Source: an uncultured Clostridia bacterium (GTDB lineage: Bacteria; Bacillota; Clostridia; Christensenellales; Borkfalkiaceae). From it: a DNA stretch of 11,809 nucleotides. The DNA is taken from NCBI GenBank assembly GCA_905235815.1, contig CAJOMT010000040.1:1-11809 (forward strand), read 5' to 3'. Shown piece by piece: positions 1 to 7,159 of this stretch. Each line of letters begins with the position of its first letter. Position 1 is the first letter of the stretch. A program made the position numbers and the translations under genes. The notes below the pieces were generated by a model. It saw only the letters and a list, made by a program, of their open reading frames with translations. It was not told where the DNA came from and did no database searches.

Positions 1-1632
1 TCCGGCACGACCGTTGCACTTGATATAAATATGGACGCTATCATGACGGCAACGAAAGGCGAAGCGACGACTACTACAAGAGAGAATATTAAAAGTCTTG
101 ATGAATACGTTACAATAAATTATAATCTTGGCAAAAACAAGGCTGACGTTAAGGTTACCCATAGCGGCGATGATATGGAAGAACTTGATTCTGCAGATAC
201 AGACGTGAGCGGCGACTATGCAGAAGTCGGCGGTTATTACTACAATCCTGTAACCGGTATACTTACTATCAAGACGAAATCTTTCAGTCCGTTTGATATA
301 ACATTCAAGAAATCCATTGCCGATGGTCAGGTCAGAGTTTCTAAATCCTCAACCATGAGAAATTCTATTAGTCCATGGATAACAAATGATACTAGCACCA
401 GAGTTACGTTTTATATAAAATCTTCCTATTTAATGGACGAAGACGGAAACCTAACTACGACTTACATATATTGGTCGTTATATGAAAAGGGCATTACAAC
501 CAACAGCGACGGCACGCAAACTATCGTATACGACGTTGTGATCACCGATCAGGACGGAAATGATATTATGTTTGACGACGAAGTTATTGAAGTCTCATTC
601 AACTCCGACTATTTTACTGAAACGGCTGAAGTTATCAAGGTTGTAATTGACGGAGAAGAAATTAACGATTACACTCATCAATGCAATTCTACTGCTTTAT
701 CAACGAAGGTCAAACATGCCGGTAAGATAGAAATAACGTTAAAAGAGTTTAATGGCGACATTACCAACCAAGATCAGTTGGAAATTGCTTTAAACAAAGG
801 CGGTGATTACAAATTTGCAAACGACATTACAATTACCCATAAATTAATAGCCGGTAGTGCCAAATCACCCGACGACATCAAAACAAGTGTTATTGATCTG
901 AATGGACATACGTTGATATTGCCGACAGAACAGTGTTTGCAATTAATTTGCGTTGATGATACATTTGTTGATAACAGTCAGCAAAAAACAGGTAAAATAC
1001 TGGTTACAGCAACCGGAACCGATCCAAACTGGAACGCAAGCGGTATTCTTCTCCTAAATTCAAAATGTAATTTTGACGGTATGTCTGTTGAAATCACAAA
1101 AGAAAATGGCTCTTGTGTTATTATCGGAAATGGTAATAATAGCGTTAATATTAATAATACGAAAATTTATGTGCGTGGAAATAGTGCGGGCTTTATTGAA
1201 AATAGATCAGGCTACACCACCGACAATTCTACCATCAATATTTCAGGGAGCGATATTATTCTTGAAGGAGAAGGTACAACCTTTATTCACAAATGTGGAA
1301 GCAGTTATAATGAGATTTGCTTAAATCTGAATTCCGGTAGTATTGATATGGGAAGCGGATTATCAATAATTGATACTATCGAAGGTTACGGCAACTTTAA
1401 TATAACAATTTCCGATGAGTTTGATATTGATGTCGGCACAAAATTGGTTTATACTACAGGCTCTAACTACGCCAGCAGTAAAGTTAAAGTAAATGGTGAA
1501 GAGATCAACTTCACCTCTGCGAGAGAAAACAGGACAGTACAATATACAATTAACGGTTGGACATATGAATTCAAGGAAGTATTTAGTAGCAACCCCAGAA
1601 GTCTGACATTGACATTGACGGCTAAAAATTAA
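1..1632 (+). CDS. C-terminal part of a large surface/adhesin-like protein (5' truncated)
   Basis: The reading frame is open from base 1, so this is the last 543 residues of a longer protein; the first ATG, at 31, is probably internal. The fragment is rich in Asn, Thr, Ser, Asp and Ile, which is typical of extracellular beta-structured proteins. Around residues 80-104 a Tyr-rich stretch leads into a segment ending SFSPFDITFKK; I recall similar segments from large surface proteins of gut Clostridia, but did not compare them. From about residue 250 to 480 there are short beta-strand-like units (for example DLNGHTLIL near residue 299, and repeated NINNT / INISGS-like turns), which suggest a right-handed beta-helix. 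No LPXTG motif, C-terminal hydrophobic anchor or SLH repeat is seen before the stop, so anchoring, if any, must come from the missing N-terminal part or be non-covalent. Function is unknown; adhesion or glycan binding is only a guess. Confidence 0.7.
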   Translation, partial: SGTTVALDINMDAIMTATKGEATTTTRENIKSLDEYVTINYNLGKNKADVKVTHSGDDMEELDSADTDVSGDYAEVGGYYYNPVTGILTIKTKSFSPFDITFKKSIADGQVRVSKSSTMRNSISPWITNDTSTRVTFYIKSSYLMDEDGNLTTTYIYWSLYEKGITTNSDGTQTIVYDVVITDQDGNDIMFDDEVIEVSFNSDYFTETAEVIKVVIDGEEINDYTHQCNSTALSTKVKHAGKIEITLKEFNGDITNQDQLEIALNKGGDYKFANDITITHKLIAGSAKSPDDIKTSVIDLNGHTLILPTEQCLQLICVDDTFVDNSQQKTGKILVTATGTDPNWNASGILLLNSKCNFDGMSVEITKENGSCVIIGNGNNSVNINNTKIYVRGNSAGFIENRSGYTTDNSTINISGSDIILEGEGTTFIHKCGSSYNEICLNLNSGSIDMGSGLSIIDTIEGYGNFNITISDEFDIDVGTKLVYTTGSNYASSKVKVNGEEINFTSARENRTVQYTINGWTYEFKEVFSSNPRSLTLTLTAKN

Positions 1633-1661
1633 CGGCCGTAAAACAAATGCTTATAGCTTAG

Positions 1662-1690
1662 CCGCCTGTCTTTGGACATTGGGCGGGCGG
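1662..1690 (+). terminator. GC-rich hairpin after the surface-protein gene, weak terminator candidate
   Basis: CCGCCTGTC (1662-1670) can pair with GGGCGGGCGG (1681-1690) over about 9 bp, including G-U pairs, around a 10-base loop. A run of seven T follows only after ten bases (from about 1701), which is farther than usual for an intrinsic terminator. It may act together with the stronger hairpin at 1715-1744. Confidence 0.35.
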
Positions 1691-1714
1691 TAAATTGAAC
1701 TTTTTTTCCGAAAC

Positions 1715-1744
1715 AAAAAAGCCGAGAAACTTCTCGGCTTTTTT
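1715..1744. terminator. Bidirectional intrinsic terminator between convergent genes
   Basis: GCCGAGAA (1721-1728) pairs with TTCTCGGC (1731-1738). Six A precede the stem and six T follow it, so both strands read as stem plus U-tract. It lies between the plus-strand surface-protein gene and the minus-strand Hsp20 gene and can end transcription of both. The 120 bases between it and the Hsp20 stop codon contain no gene that I can see. Confidence 0.85.
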
Positions 1745-1861
1745 GTTGTCCTTTGACAGATTGATATGCATATCCAACGTTTTTGCATCATTTTTTATTA
1801 AAACTTCAGTAAAACATATCAGTTCACCGGTGGATTTTTATTATTCGGCTATTATCAACTT

Positions 1862-2284
1862 TTAGTCGATAGATATAAGGTGCGAAGTCTGAACTTTCGG
1901 CTGTTCCTTCGGAATTGTTACACTTAAAATTCCGCTATCGTATTTTGCCTTAATCGTATCTTCCTTGACGTCTCCGACGTAGTAACTACGGGAAAGCGAA
2001 CAACTTCTTTCACGCCTTATATAATTGTGCTTGCTATCTTCTTTGCTCTCTTTCTTTTCCGCAGATATCGTTAAATATCCGTTTTCAAGCGATACGCTGA
2101 TGTCCTCTTTATTGAAGCCGGGCATTTCGATATCCATTACATACGAAGATTCGTCCTCTTTGATATCCGTCTTCATAGTGTTGAATTTTTCCTCGTAAAA
2201 CATCGGCTTGAAAAAGCTGTCGAACACGTCGTCCAATACGTCCAATCCGTTTCTTCCGTCATTTTTAATTAAATAGTTTTTCAT
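1862..2284 (-). CDS. Hsp20/alpha-crystallin family small heat-shock protein
   Basis: A 140-residue ATP-independent holdase chaperone, which should bind unfolding proteins in the cytoplasm as oligomers. The alpha-crystallin domain covers about residues 38-132. It includes the family segment IEMPGFNKEDI and, at residues 115-127, the GILSVTIPK strand (the usual GxLxxxxPK motif). A short ISI near the C-terminus resembles the I-x-I motif used in oligomer assembly. The length is normal for bacterial family members. The ATG at 2284 has an AAGGAG ribosome site (2295-2300) ten bases upstream. The gene is monocistronic: promoter at 2361-2389, CIRCE operator at 2333-2359, terminator at 1715-1744. Family assignment is firm; client range cannot be read from sequence. 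Confidence 0.95.
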   Translation of the reverse strand: MKNYLIKNDGRNGLDVLDDVFDSFFKPMFYEEKFNTMKTDIKEDESSYVMDIEMPGFNKEDISVSLENGYLTISAEKKESKEDSKHNYIRRERSCSLSRSYYVGDVKEDTIKAKYDSGILSVTIPKEQPKVQTSHLISID

Positions 2285-2309
2285 AATAATTTATCTCCTT
2301 TCAATTTAT

Positions 2310-2318
2310 TTAGCACTC
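2310..2318 (-). promoter_or_regulatory. Extra CIRCE half-site (direct repeat) in the hsp20 5' UTR
   Basis: The minus strand reads GAGTGCTAA here, identical to the half-site at 2333-2341 and in the same orientation, 23 bases away. The position where a second, inverted half should lie (2328-2336) matches the consensus at only about 4 of 9 bases, so this is a lone half-site. It sits just upstream of the ribosome-binding site. Confidence 0.6.
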
Positions 2319-2332
2319 ACAGGTGTTATCTG

Positions 2333-2359
2333 TTAGCACTCTAACCGTTTAACTGCTAA
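2333..2359 (-). promoter_or_regulatory. CIRCE operator (HrcA binding site) of hsp20
   Basis: On the plus strand: TTAGCACTC (2333-2341), a 9-base spacer, then AACTGCTAA (2351-2359). The CIRCE consensus is TTAGCACTC-N9-GAGTGCTAA, so one half is perfect, the other matches 7 of 9, and the spacer length is exact. It begins one base downstream of the -10 box and covers the predicted start site, which suits repression by HrcA. HrcA itself is not in the window. This suggests that the small heat-shock gene belongs to the HrcA regulon. Confidence 0.85.
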
Positions 2360-2360
2360 T

Positions 2361-2389
2361 ATTGTAACACATGAATTTTAGTTTGTCAA
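2361..2389 (-). promoter_or_regulatory. Sigma-A promoter of hsp20
   Basis: On the minus strand TTGACA (2389-2384), a 17-base spacer, then TACAAT (2366-2361). The -35 is perfect and the -10 differs from consensus at one base. The predicted start is near 2354, inside the CIRCE element, about 70 bases upstream of the hsp20 ATG. Confidence 0.85.
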
Positions 2390-2441
2390 GGGGTTTTGAC
2401 AAAAAAATTGTGAAAATTTTTAAATAACTTTATTCACAAAT

Positions 2442-2469
2442 TTGTCAAAAAACTTTATGCTGTTATTAT
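2442..2469 (+). promoter_or_regulatory. Candidate promoter of the esterase/GH78 pair
   Basis: TTGTCA (2442-2447), 16-base spacer, TATTAT (2464-2469). Both boxes match consensus at five of six positions. It would start transcription near 2476, about 80 bases upstream of the esterase ATG. A TTGACA at 2396-2401 is also present but its best -10 partner (TTTAAA near 2419) is poorer. Confidence 0.5.
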
Positions 2470-2557
2470 TGCCGCCCAAAATATTTTTAAACGGTTGCAT
2501 TTAGTAAAGGGGTGTGATAAAATTATTATTAGTTATGTTACTCTTAAGGAGTTAAAG

Positions 2558-3367
2558 ATGGAGAATTTTAAAGACAAAGAGTTTGATATTGTGATTTTGG
2601 CGGGGCAATCCAACGCCGAGGGCAACGGGGTACGCATAAACAGCGAGCCTCTTAAAATATCCGACAAAGTATTTCAGGTTGCGGATAAAAACAGAGCGGC
2701 GATAGACTCCGTAGACGGCAAGGCGGTGATAGCGGTAACGATGCCGACGGAGTGCGTCGTGGAACATGCGCACGACAGGAGCAACGGCGAATTTGTCTAT
2801 GCGGACTTGTCGGGTACGTTTGCCAACTTTTATGCGAAAAATGATTTAAAGAGCGGAAGAGACTTGCTTATAGTCAAGACGGCAGTCGGCGGATCGGGGT
2901 TTGCCCGTGAACAATGGGGAATAGGCAAGCCTTTATACGAAAGAATGGTCGAGATGACCGATTTTGCGCTTTCGCTTGGCAAAAACAATAAAATAGTTGC
3001 GGTGTTATGGCATCAGGGCGAGCATGACGCTTTTGAGAATGCGCAACTGTCCGAAAAAGAGATATTTGATTTTTACGTGGATAAATTCGGAGCGCAAGTT
3101 AAAGATATGCGCCTAAGATACGGGAATTTTAAACTTATAACCGGAGAATTCGTAAACGATTGGGCGGATAAAAATCAACCTCAGACCGGCGCTGTGGAAA
3201 AGGCTCTCGATTTCGTTTGCAAAGAAGTGGGAAACGCTTGCTTAGTCAGCAGCGAGGGGCTTTTATCCAACGACCAGAAAATACATAACGGCGACGACAT
3301 ACATTTTTGCGCGGAGTCGGTAGAAGAACTCGGAACGAGATATTACGAAGCGTTTAAGAAGATATGA
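2558..3367 (+). CDS. SGNH-type carbohydrate esterase, SASA family (sialate O-acetylesterase / acetylxylan esterase-like)
   Basis: A 269-residue hydrolase expected to remove O-acetyl groups from sugars. The N-terminal block at residues 11-24 contains GQSNAEGNG, with Ser18 the probable nucleophile. KTAVGGSGF follows at 107-115. LWHQGEHD at 150-157 matches the WxQGExD block of the SASA (PF03629-like) family, and GDDIHF at 245-250 supplies the likely catalytic pair Asp246/His249. The start is set at 2558 because AAGGAG (2546-2551) lies six bases before this ATG; the reading frame continues upstream to an ATG at 2495, but that has no ribosome site. There is no signal peptide, so it is probably cytosolic. 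The stop overlaps the next gene by four bases, implying translational coupling with the rhamnosidase-like enzyme. The substrate (acetylated plant pectin or hemicellulose fragments, or sialate) cannot be decided. Confidence 0.85.
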   Translation: MENFKDKEFDIVILAGQSNAEGNGVRINSEPLKISDKVFQVADKNRAAIDSVDGKAVIAVTMPTECVVEHAHDRSNGEFVYADLSGTFANFYAKNDLKSGRDLLIVKTAVGGSGFAREQWGIGKPLYERMVEMTDFALSLGKNNKIVAVLWHQGEHDAFENAQLSEKEIFDFYVDKFGAQVKDMRLRYGNFKLITGEFVNDWADKNQPQTGAVEKALDFVCKEVGNACLVSSEGLLSNDQKIHNGDDIHFCAESVEELGTRYYEAFKKI

Positions 3368-4749
3368 AAGAAGATATATTACCTAAAAGAATAATTGACT
3401 TAAAGGGCGTAGAAAGCGCACAGAATTTATTAGTCTTAAAAGAAATGCAAATTTCCTTACACGAACCGATTACTACGACGATCAATGACGGCTATATAAT
3501 TTTGGATTTCGGCAAAGAAATGTGCGGCGGCGTAAGGATATTGACTTTTTTAGCCGACTCCGTTACGGCGAGAATAAGGTTTGGCGAAAGCGTAACCGAA
3601 GCTTGCAGCGAAATAGGAGAAAAGAATTCCACGAACGACCATTCGCTAAGGGATTTTACTGTTCAACTCCAAAATTTTTCGGATATGACTTTCGGCAATA
3701 CGGGTTTCAGATTCGTCCGCATAGACGTTGTCGGCAAGGCAGTCATAAAATCCGTATCGGCTATAAATAATATCTTGAAAAGAAAGGCGATATACTCGTA
3801 TAGCGGCAAAGATAGGGAGATAAAGGAAATATTTTCGGTTGCAAAGCGCACTATCGATTTATGCGTTTCGAGCGGATACGTATGGGACGGAGTCAAGCGG
3901 GACAGGCTCGTATGGGTAGGAGATATGCACCCCGAAATGTTAGCCTTGACCGCACTTTACGGAAGAAACGAAGAAATAGAGCGCTCGATAGATTTTGCAA
4001 GAAAAACCACTCCTTTGCCGAATTGGATGGACAAAATGCCGACGTATACGCTTTGGTGGCTTATAATCGTGGCGGACTATTATTCTAAAACGAAATGCGA
4101 AGATTTTGCTAAGCGGCAGTTAGATTATTACGAAAGTACGGTAGACTTTGTCTGCGATTTCGTTAAGGAAAACGGAGAGATGACTTATCCCTCGTATTTC
4201 CTCGACTGGCCGACGGCGGGAACTGCGGACGTAAAAGAGGGAGTCAGAGCGATAAACATTTATGCGCTTACACTTGCCGTCAAGTTTTTATCGTCATTCG
4301 GCCGCAATACGGAAAAAGCCGAAAAGACGCTTATAAGACTTAAAAGGGTTAAAATAATTTCGGCGAAGAAGCAAGTTTTAGGTCTTAAATATTTTGCCGT
4401 CGGCTTGAGCGAAGAAGAAAAGGCGGCGCTTTTGAAAGGCGGAGCGAAAGGCGTATCTACGTTTATGAGTTACTATATTTTAAAAGCGATAGCCTCGTTC
4501 GATAAAGAGTCTGCGATTTCGATTATGAAAGAGTTTTACGGCGGAATGCTCAGTAGAGGCGCAACTACTTTCTGGGAAGATTTCGACGTCGATAACCTTA
4601 ACGGTTCGGGAAGGATAGATGAGTTCCCGAAAGAGGGAGAGAAAGATATTCACGGCGATTACGGTGCGCATTGTTATTTGGGATTTCGTCATAGCCTTTG
4701 CCACGGTTGGTCGGCAGGCGTAATTAAATTTATACAAGAGGAATGTTAG
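3364..4749 (+). CDS. GH78-like alpha-L-rhamnosidase catalytic domain protein
   Basis: A 461-residue protein resembling the catalytic core of glycoside hydrolase family 78, which releases terminal alpha-L-rhamnose by inversion in an (alpha/alpha)6 barrel. Residues 47-127 look like the beta-sandwich before the barrel (LDFGKEMCGG, RIRFGES, GFRFVRI). At 175-187 the segment D-G-V-K-R-D-R-L-V-W-V-G-D parallels the family motif DxPxRDERxGWxGD. Near the end, TTFWEDFD has Glu405 where the family has its catalytic base (TTxWE), and SLCHGWSAG with His447 matches the conserved SxxHxW/G block. It starts on the ATGA overlap with the esterase stop. Full GH78 enzymes are usually 700-1000 residues with extra beta domains; this one is compact and ends just after the barrel. 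There is no signal peptide, so it is probably cytosolic, working with the esterase on imported acetylated oligosaccharides. Rhamnosidase activity is inferred. Confidence 0.75.
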   Translation: MKEDILPKRIIDLKGVESAQNLLVLKEMQISLHEPITTTINDGYIILDFGKEMCGGVRILTFLADSVTARIRFGESVTEACSEIGEKNSTNDHSLRDFTVQLQNFSDMTFGNTGFRFVRIDVVGKAVIKSVSAINNILKRKAIYSYSGKDREIKEIFSVAKRTIDLCVSSGYVWDGVKRDRLVWVGDMHPEMLALTALYGRNEEIERSIDFARKTTPLPNWMDKMPTYTLWWLIIVADYYSKTKCEDFAKRQLDYYESTVDFVCDFVKENGEMTYPSYFLDWPTAGTADVKEGVRAINIYALTLAVKFLSSFGRNTEKAEKTLIRLKRVKIISAKKQVLGLKYFAVGLSEEEKAALLKGGAKGVSTFMSYYILKAIASFDKESAISIMKEFYGGMLSRGATTFWEDFDVDNLNGSGRIDEFPKEGEKDIHGDYGAHCYLGFRHSLCHGWSAGVIKFIQEEC

Positions 4750-4806
4750 CAATTTCACTATAACGGTGCTTATACACACTTAATAATAAAAAAATGGGGA
4801 GATATT

Positions 4807-5277
4807 ATGAAGAAAATTTTAATAATGTTATCTTGTTTGCTTACAATATCGATACTTGCGTGTTGCAATAATGAAAAAGAAAATATCGATAGAGACGGCA
4901 ACGTCGTCAAAATAGAATTTAATTATACTGATTATATGGGCGGCGCCGAGAGGAATTTAGAGTTTGATTTTATTGAGAATAAAGTTACCGTTACTAATAT
5001 AAATCCGGAAAATGAAGAGTATAACAGTGAAAACGTATATGAATTAGATCCGGATAAGTATCAAGCTTTGTTTGACGAACTTAAAAATTGCGGATTTTTC
5101 AGACTGAAAGAATCATATTATTTAAAGGCTGATGACGGTGGGGAATTGGAAATAGTCGTAACGTATGAAGACGGATCGGTGTTTAAGACTTTATGCGTTA
5201 ATACCACTATCGGAATAGAGAATGAAATGTATGAAGCTTTCTATAATTTATTAGGTCGCAATATGAAAGAATTATAA
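4807..5277 (+). CDS. Small lipoprotein of unknown function
   Basis: A 156-residue protein with a clear lipoprotein signal: MKK, a hydrophobic stretch at residues 4-18, and I-L-A-C with Cys19 as the likely lipidated residue (Cys20 follows). The mature part is acidic and probably one small alpha/beta domain: strands rich in alternating Val/Thr/Asn, an ELDPDKYQALFDELKNCGFF helix, then LEIVVTYEDGSVF. It should be anchored on the outer face of the cytoplasmic membrane. GGGGAGA (4796-4802) lies four bases before the ATG. It is 57 bases after the rhamnosidase-like gene with no visible terminator between, so it may be read through from that operon, but nothing in it suggests a sugar function. I do not recognise the family. 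Confidence 0.75.
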   Translation: MKKILIMLSCLLTISILACCNNEKENIDRDGNVVKIEFNYTDYMGGAERNLEFDFIENKVTVTNINPENEEYNSENVYELDPDKYQALFDELKNCGFFRLKESYYLKADDGGELEIVVTYEDGSVFKTLCVNTTIGIENEMYEAFYNLLGRNMKEL

Positions 5278-5283
5278 AAACGA

Positions 5284-5319
5284 GGGGCTGTCGCTTGATG
5301 CGACAACCCCTTTATTTTT
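5284..5319. terminator. Intrinsic terminator, probably bidirectional
   Basis: GGGGCTGTCGC (5284-5294) pairs with GCGACAACCCC (5300-5310) with one C-A mismatch, around loop TTGAT, followed by TTTATTTTT. On the minus strand the same stem is followed by TCGTTTTTA, so it can also end the tyrS / membrane-protein transcript arriving from the right. Confidence 0.85.
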
Positions 5320-5340
5320 GCCTTGTGGCAACCCATGATT

Positions 5341-5811
5341 TTATATTCGCTTTGCGGCGAACTCAAACCCTATCGCTACGAACGAAACGACTACCGATAC
5401 GGTCAAGAGTATCGTTTCCGTAACGATCAAGGCTGCCGTGAAATATTTCGACAGCGCTATTAAGAGTATTCCGCCGAATACGGCAACTAAGCCGACTAAT
5501 ATCTTTATTATAATATCTATTACCAAAACCCAAGTCTTGCTCGTTTTACCGTTTTTGTATTGCGTAAAATATATTACCGATCGGCATATTTGCCATACGC
5601 CGCCGATAATAGAGGACGGAATAATACTTACGAATACTATCGGCAAAATCAACATTATAACGAAAATTAAACCGATTTGCTCGTTTGCGGTTTCACCGCT
5701 TGTAAGTTCGCCCAATGAAATGAAAGATACGAATATCAGTAAAAATATCAAATAACTTATTCCGCTTACAAGTCCGAGTATAGCGGATATGAGTGCGTTT
5801 TTATTTTTCAT
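5341..5811 (-). CDS. Four-helix integral membrane protein of unknown function
   Basis: A 156-residue, very hydrophobic protein with four likely membrane helices at about residues 7-33, 46-72, 94-120 and 124-149. A polar loop (residues 34-45) separates helices 1 and 2, and a short basic loop (YKNGKTSK, 85-92) separates helices 2 and 3. No catalytic motif or known family signature is seen. It begins 21 bases after the tyrS stop with no promoter between, so it is probably co-transcribed. The ribosome site is poor: AAGG ends only one base before the ATG, and an in-frame TAA lies six bases upstream, so expression may depend on coupling to tyrS. There is no evidence for a link to tyrosine or tRNA biology. 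Confidence 0.7.
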   Translation of the reverse strand: MKNKNALISAILGLVSGISYLIFLLIFVSFISLGELTSGETANEQIGLIFVIMLILPIVFVSIIPSSIIGGVWQICRSVIYFTQYKNGKTSKTWVLVIDIIIKILVGLVAVFGGILLIALSKYFTAALIVTETILLTVSVVVSFVAIGFEFAAKRI

Positions 5812-5832
5812 ACCTTAAGTATGAGCAAAATT

Positions 5833-7035
5833 TTAAAATTTAACGTTAATATGAACTTTTTTACCTTTATGCAATACGAAACTGCCTTTTTGTCTCAATT
5901 CGGGCGTTATCGAAACGGTGTCCATAGTCAATTTTTCGTCGTCTATTGAAACTCCGCCGCCCTCTATAAGCCTTCTCGCTTCGCTTTTCGACTTCGCAAT
6001 TCCGGCGCCGACCATTATATCAATTATGTTGTCCTCGACTGCGTTATAAGTCGGCATATCTTCTGCGTTTCCGCCGAATGCGGCTTTCGCCTGCCTTTCG
6101 GCCTCGATTGCCTTTGCTTCGCCGTGTACGAGTTTTGTAACTTCGAATGCAAGTCTTTCTTTGGCAAAGTTGATACGCTCGTCGTTATATTTGGTGAGTT
6201 CGTCTATTTCTTCCATATCCATAAAGGTCAAAAGGCGCATACATTCCGCAACTTTTACGTCCTCTACGTTTCTGAAATACTGATAGAAATCGTATACCGA
6301 ACACTTGTTTTCGTCCAGCCAAAGCGCACCCTTTTGAGTTTTGCCCATTTTTTTGCCCTCGCTGTTTAAAAGTAAGGTGCAAGTTAAGCAATATGCGTCC
6401 TTTTGTTCTTTTCTTCTGATGAGGTCTACGCCCGCCAGCATATTCGACCATTGATCGTCGCCGCCCACTTCGAGTTTACAGTTATATTTGCGGTTTAAAA
6501 CCAAAAAGTCATAGCCTTGCATTAGCATATAGTTGAACTCGAAAAAGGTAAGACCTTTTTCCATTCTCTGCTTAAAACATTCTGCGGTAAGCATCTTGTT
6601 GACGGAGAAATATACGCCGATATCCCTCAAAAAGTCTACGTAGTTAAGCCCCAATAGCCAATCGGCGTTGTTTGCGATTATTGCGCCGTTTTCGCCCTCG
6701 AAGTTTATAAACCTCGACATCTGTTTTTTAAAACACTCTATATTGTGGTCGATAGTCTCTCTCGTCAGCATTTGCCGCATATCCGACCTGCCGGACGGAT
6801 CGCCTATCATTCCCGTACCGCCGCCGAAAAGCGCAATGGGCCTATGCCCGTAGCGTTGCATCCACGCCATTGCCATTATGGGGATATAATGCCCTATATG
6901 CAGACTGTCCGCCGTCGGATCGAATCCGACGTAAAAAGATACGCTCTCTTTCGATAAGAGTTCTTTTAAATCGTCGCCGTAAACGGTCTGTTTGATAAAC
7001 CCTCTTTCTTGCAAAATGTCATATACGTTTTTCAT
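5833..7035 (-). CDS. tyrS: Tyrosyl-tRNA synthetase
   Basis: Class I aminoacyl-tRNA synthetase (400 residues) that charges tRNA-Tyr with tyrosine using ATP in the cytoplasm. The Rossmann catalytic domain carries HIGH at residues 46-49 and the KMSKS-equivalent KMGKT at 229-233. Between them are YMLMQGYD (169-176, tyrosine-binding Tyr169, Gln173, Asp176) and GGDDQW (191-196). The C-terminal tail (about 335-400) is an S4-like RNA-binding domain (AKSKSEARRLIEGGGVSI). Start 7035 is chosen because GGGAGA (7041-7046) lies five to six bases upstream and the protein then begins with the family-like MKNVYDILQERG; the frame extends to an ATG at 7095 without a ribosome site. The 193-base leader contains a Tyr-rich peptide and a terminator, so transcription is probably attenuated by charged tRNA-Tyr. 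Confidence 0.97.
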   Translation of the reverse strand: MKNVYDILQERGFIKQTVYGDDLKELLSKESVSFYVGFDPTADSLHIGHYIPIMAMAWMQRYGHRPIALFGGGTGMIGDPSGRSDMRQMLTRETIDHNIECFKKQMSRFINFEGENGAIIANNADWLLGLNYVDFLRDIGVYFSVNKMLTAECFKQRMEKGLTFFEFNYMLMQGYDFLVLNRKYNCKLEVGGDDQWSNMLAGVDLIRRKEQKDAYCLTCTLLLNSEGKKMGKTQKGALWLDENKCSVYDFYQYFRNVEDVKVAECMRLLTFMDMEEIDELTKYNDERINFAKERLAFEVTKLVHGEAKAIEAERQAKAAFGGNAEDMPTYNAVEDNIIDIMVGAGIAKSKSEARRLIEGGGVSIDDEKLTMDTVSITPELRQKGSFVLHKGKKVHINVKF

Positions 7036-7101
7036 ATTTTTCTCCCATAACTTAATAAGAACTTTTAAACGCCTTTGTTGCGGCGTAATTCTCATTCAGT
7101 T

Positions 7102-7129
7102 AAAAAAAGCCGATAGAACGCTATCGGCT
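7102..7129 (-). terminator. Leader terminator (attenuator) upstream of tyrS
   Basis: Read on the minus strand: AGCCGATAG (7129-7121), loop CGTT, CTATCGGCT (7116-7108), then a T run to 7102. The stem is a perfect 9 bp. No gene ends upstream of it on this strand except the 25-codon leader peptide, and no convincing promoter lies between it and tyrS, so transcription of tyrS must pass it. That marks it as a conditional terminator. Confidence 0.85.
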
Positions 7130-7159
7130 AAAAATTTTTGTAAAGTAAAATTAACCGAT
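7123..7159 (-). promoter_or_regulatory. Predicted antiterminator of the tyrS leader
   Basis: In the transcript AUCGGUUAA (7159-7151) can pair with UUAGCCGAU (7131-7123) over 9 bp with one G-U pair and a 19-base loop. The second arm is the 5' arm of the terminator, so the two structures exclude each other. The first arm contains the leader-peptide stop codon and the two codons before it. A copy of the 3' partner, UUAGCCG (7219-7213), lies at codons 4-6 of the leader peptide and could pair with CGGUUAA (7157-7151), leaving the terminator free to form. Confidence 0.65.

Noticed and set aside
1763..1774. Perfect 12-base palindrome GATATGCATATC
   Set aside because: It is isolated in the hsp20 downstream region, with no promoter or repeat nearby; probably chance in A/T-rich DNA.
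2514..2555. Leucine-rich 13-codon frame starting at GTG and overlapping the esterase ribosome site, considered as a leader peptide
   Set aside because: Its purine-rich motif lies only one to three bases from the GTG, no terminator or alternative hairpin follows, and the gene has no obvious link to leucine. Leu codons such as TTA are common by chance in this A/T-rich stretch.
2495..2557. Longer esterase start at ATG 2495
   Set aside because: No ribosome site before 2495; AAGGAG at 2546-2551 clearly serves 2558.
7036..7095. Longer tyrS start at ATG 7095
   Set aside because: The extra 20 residues are basic and unlike the family N-terminus, and no ribosome site precedes 7095; GGGAGA is well placed for 7035. 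The extension is the region just after the attenuator.
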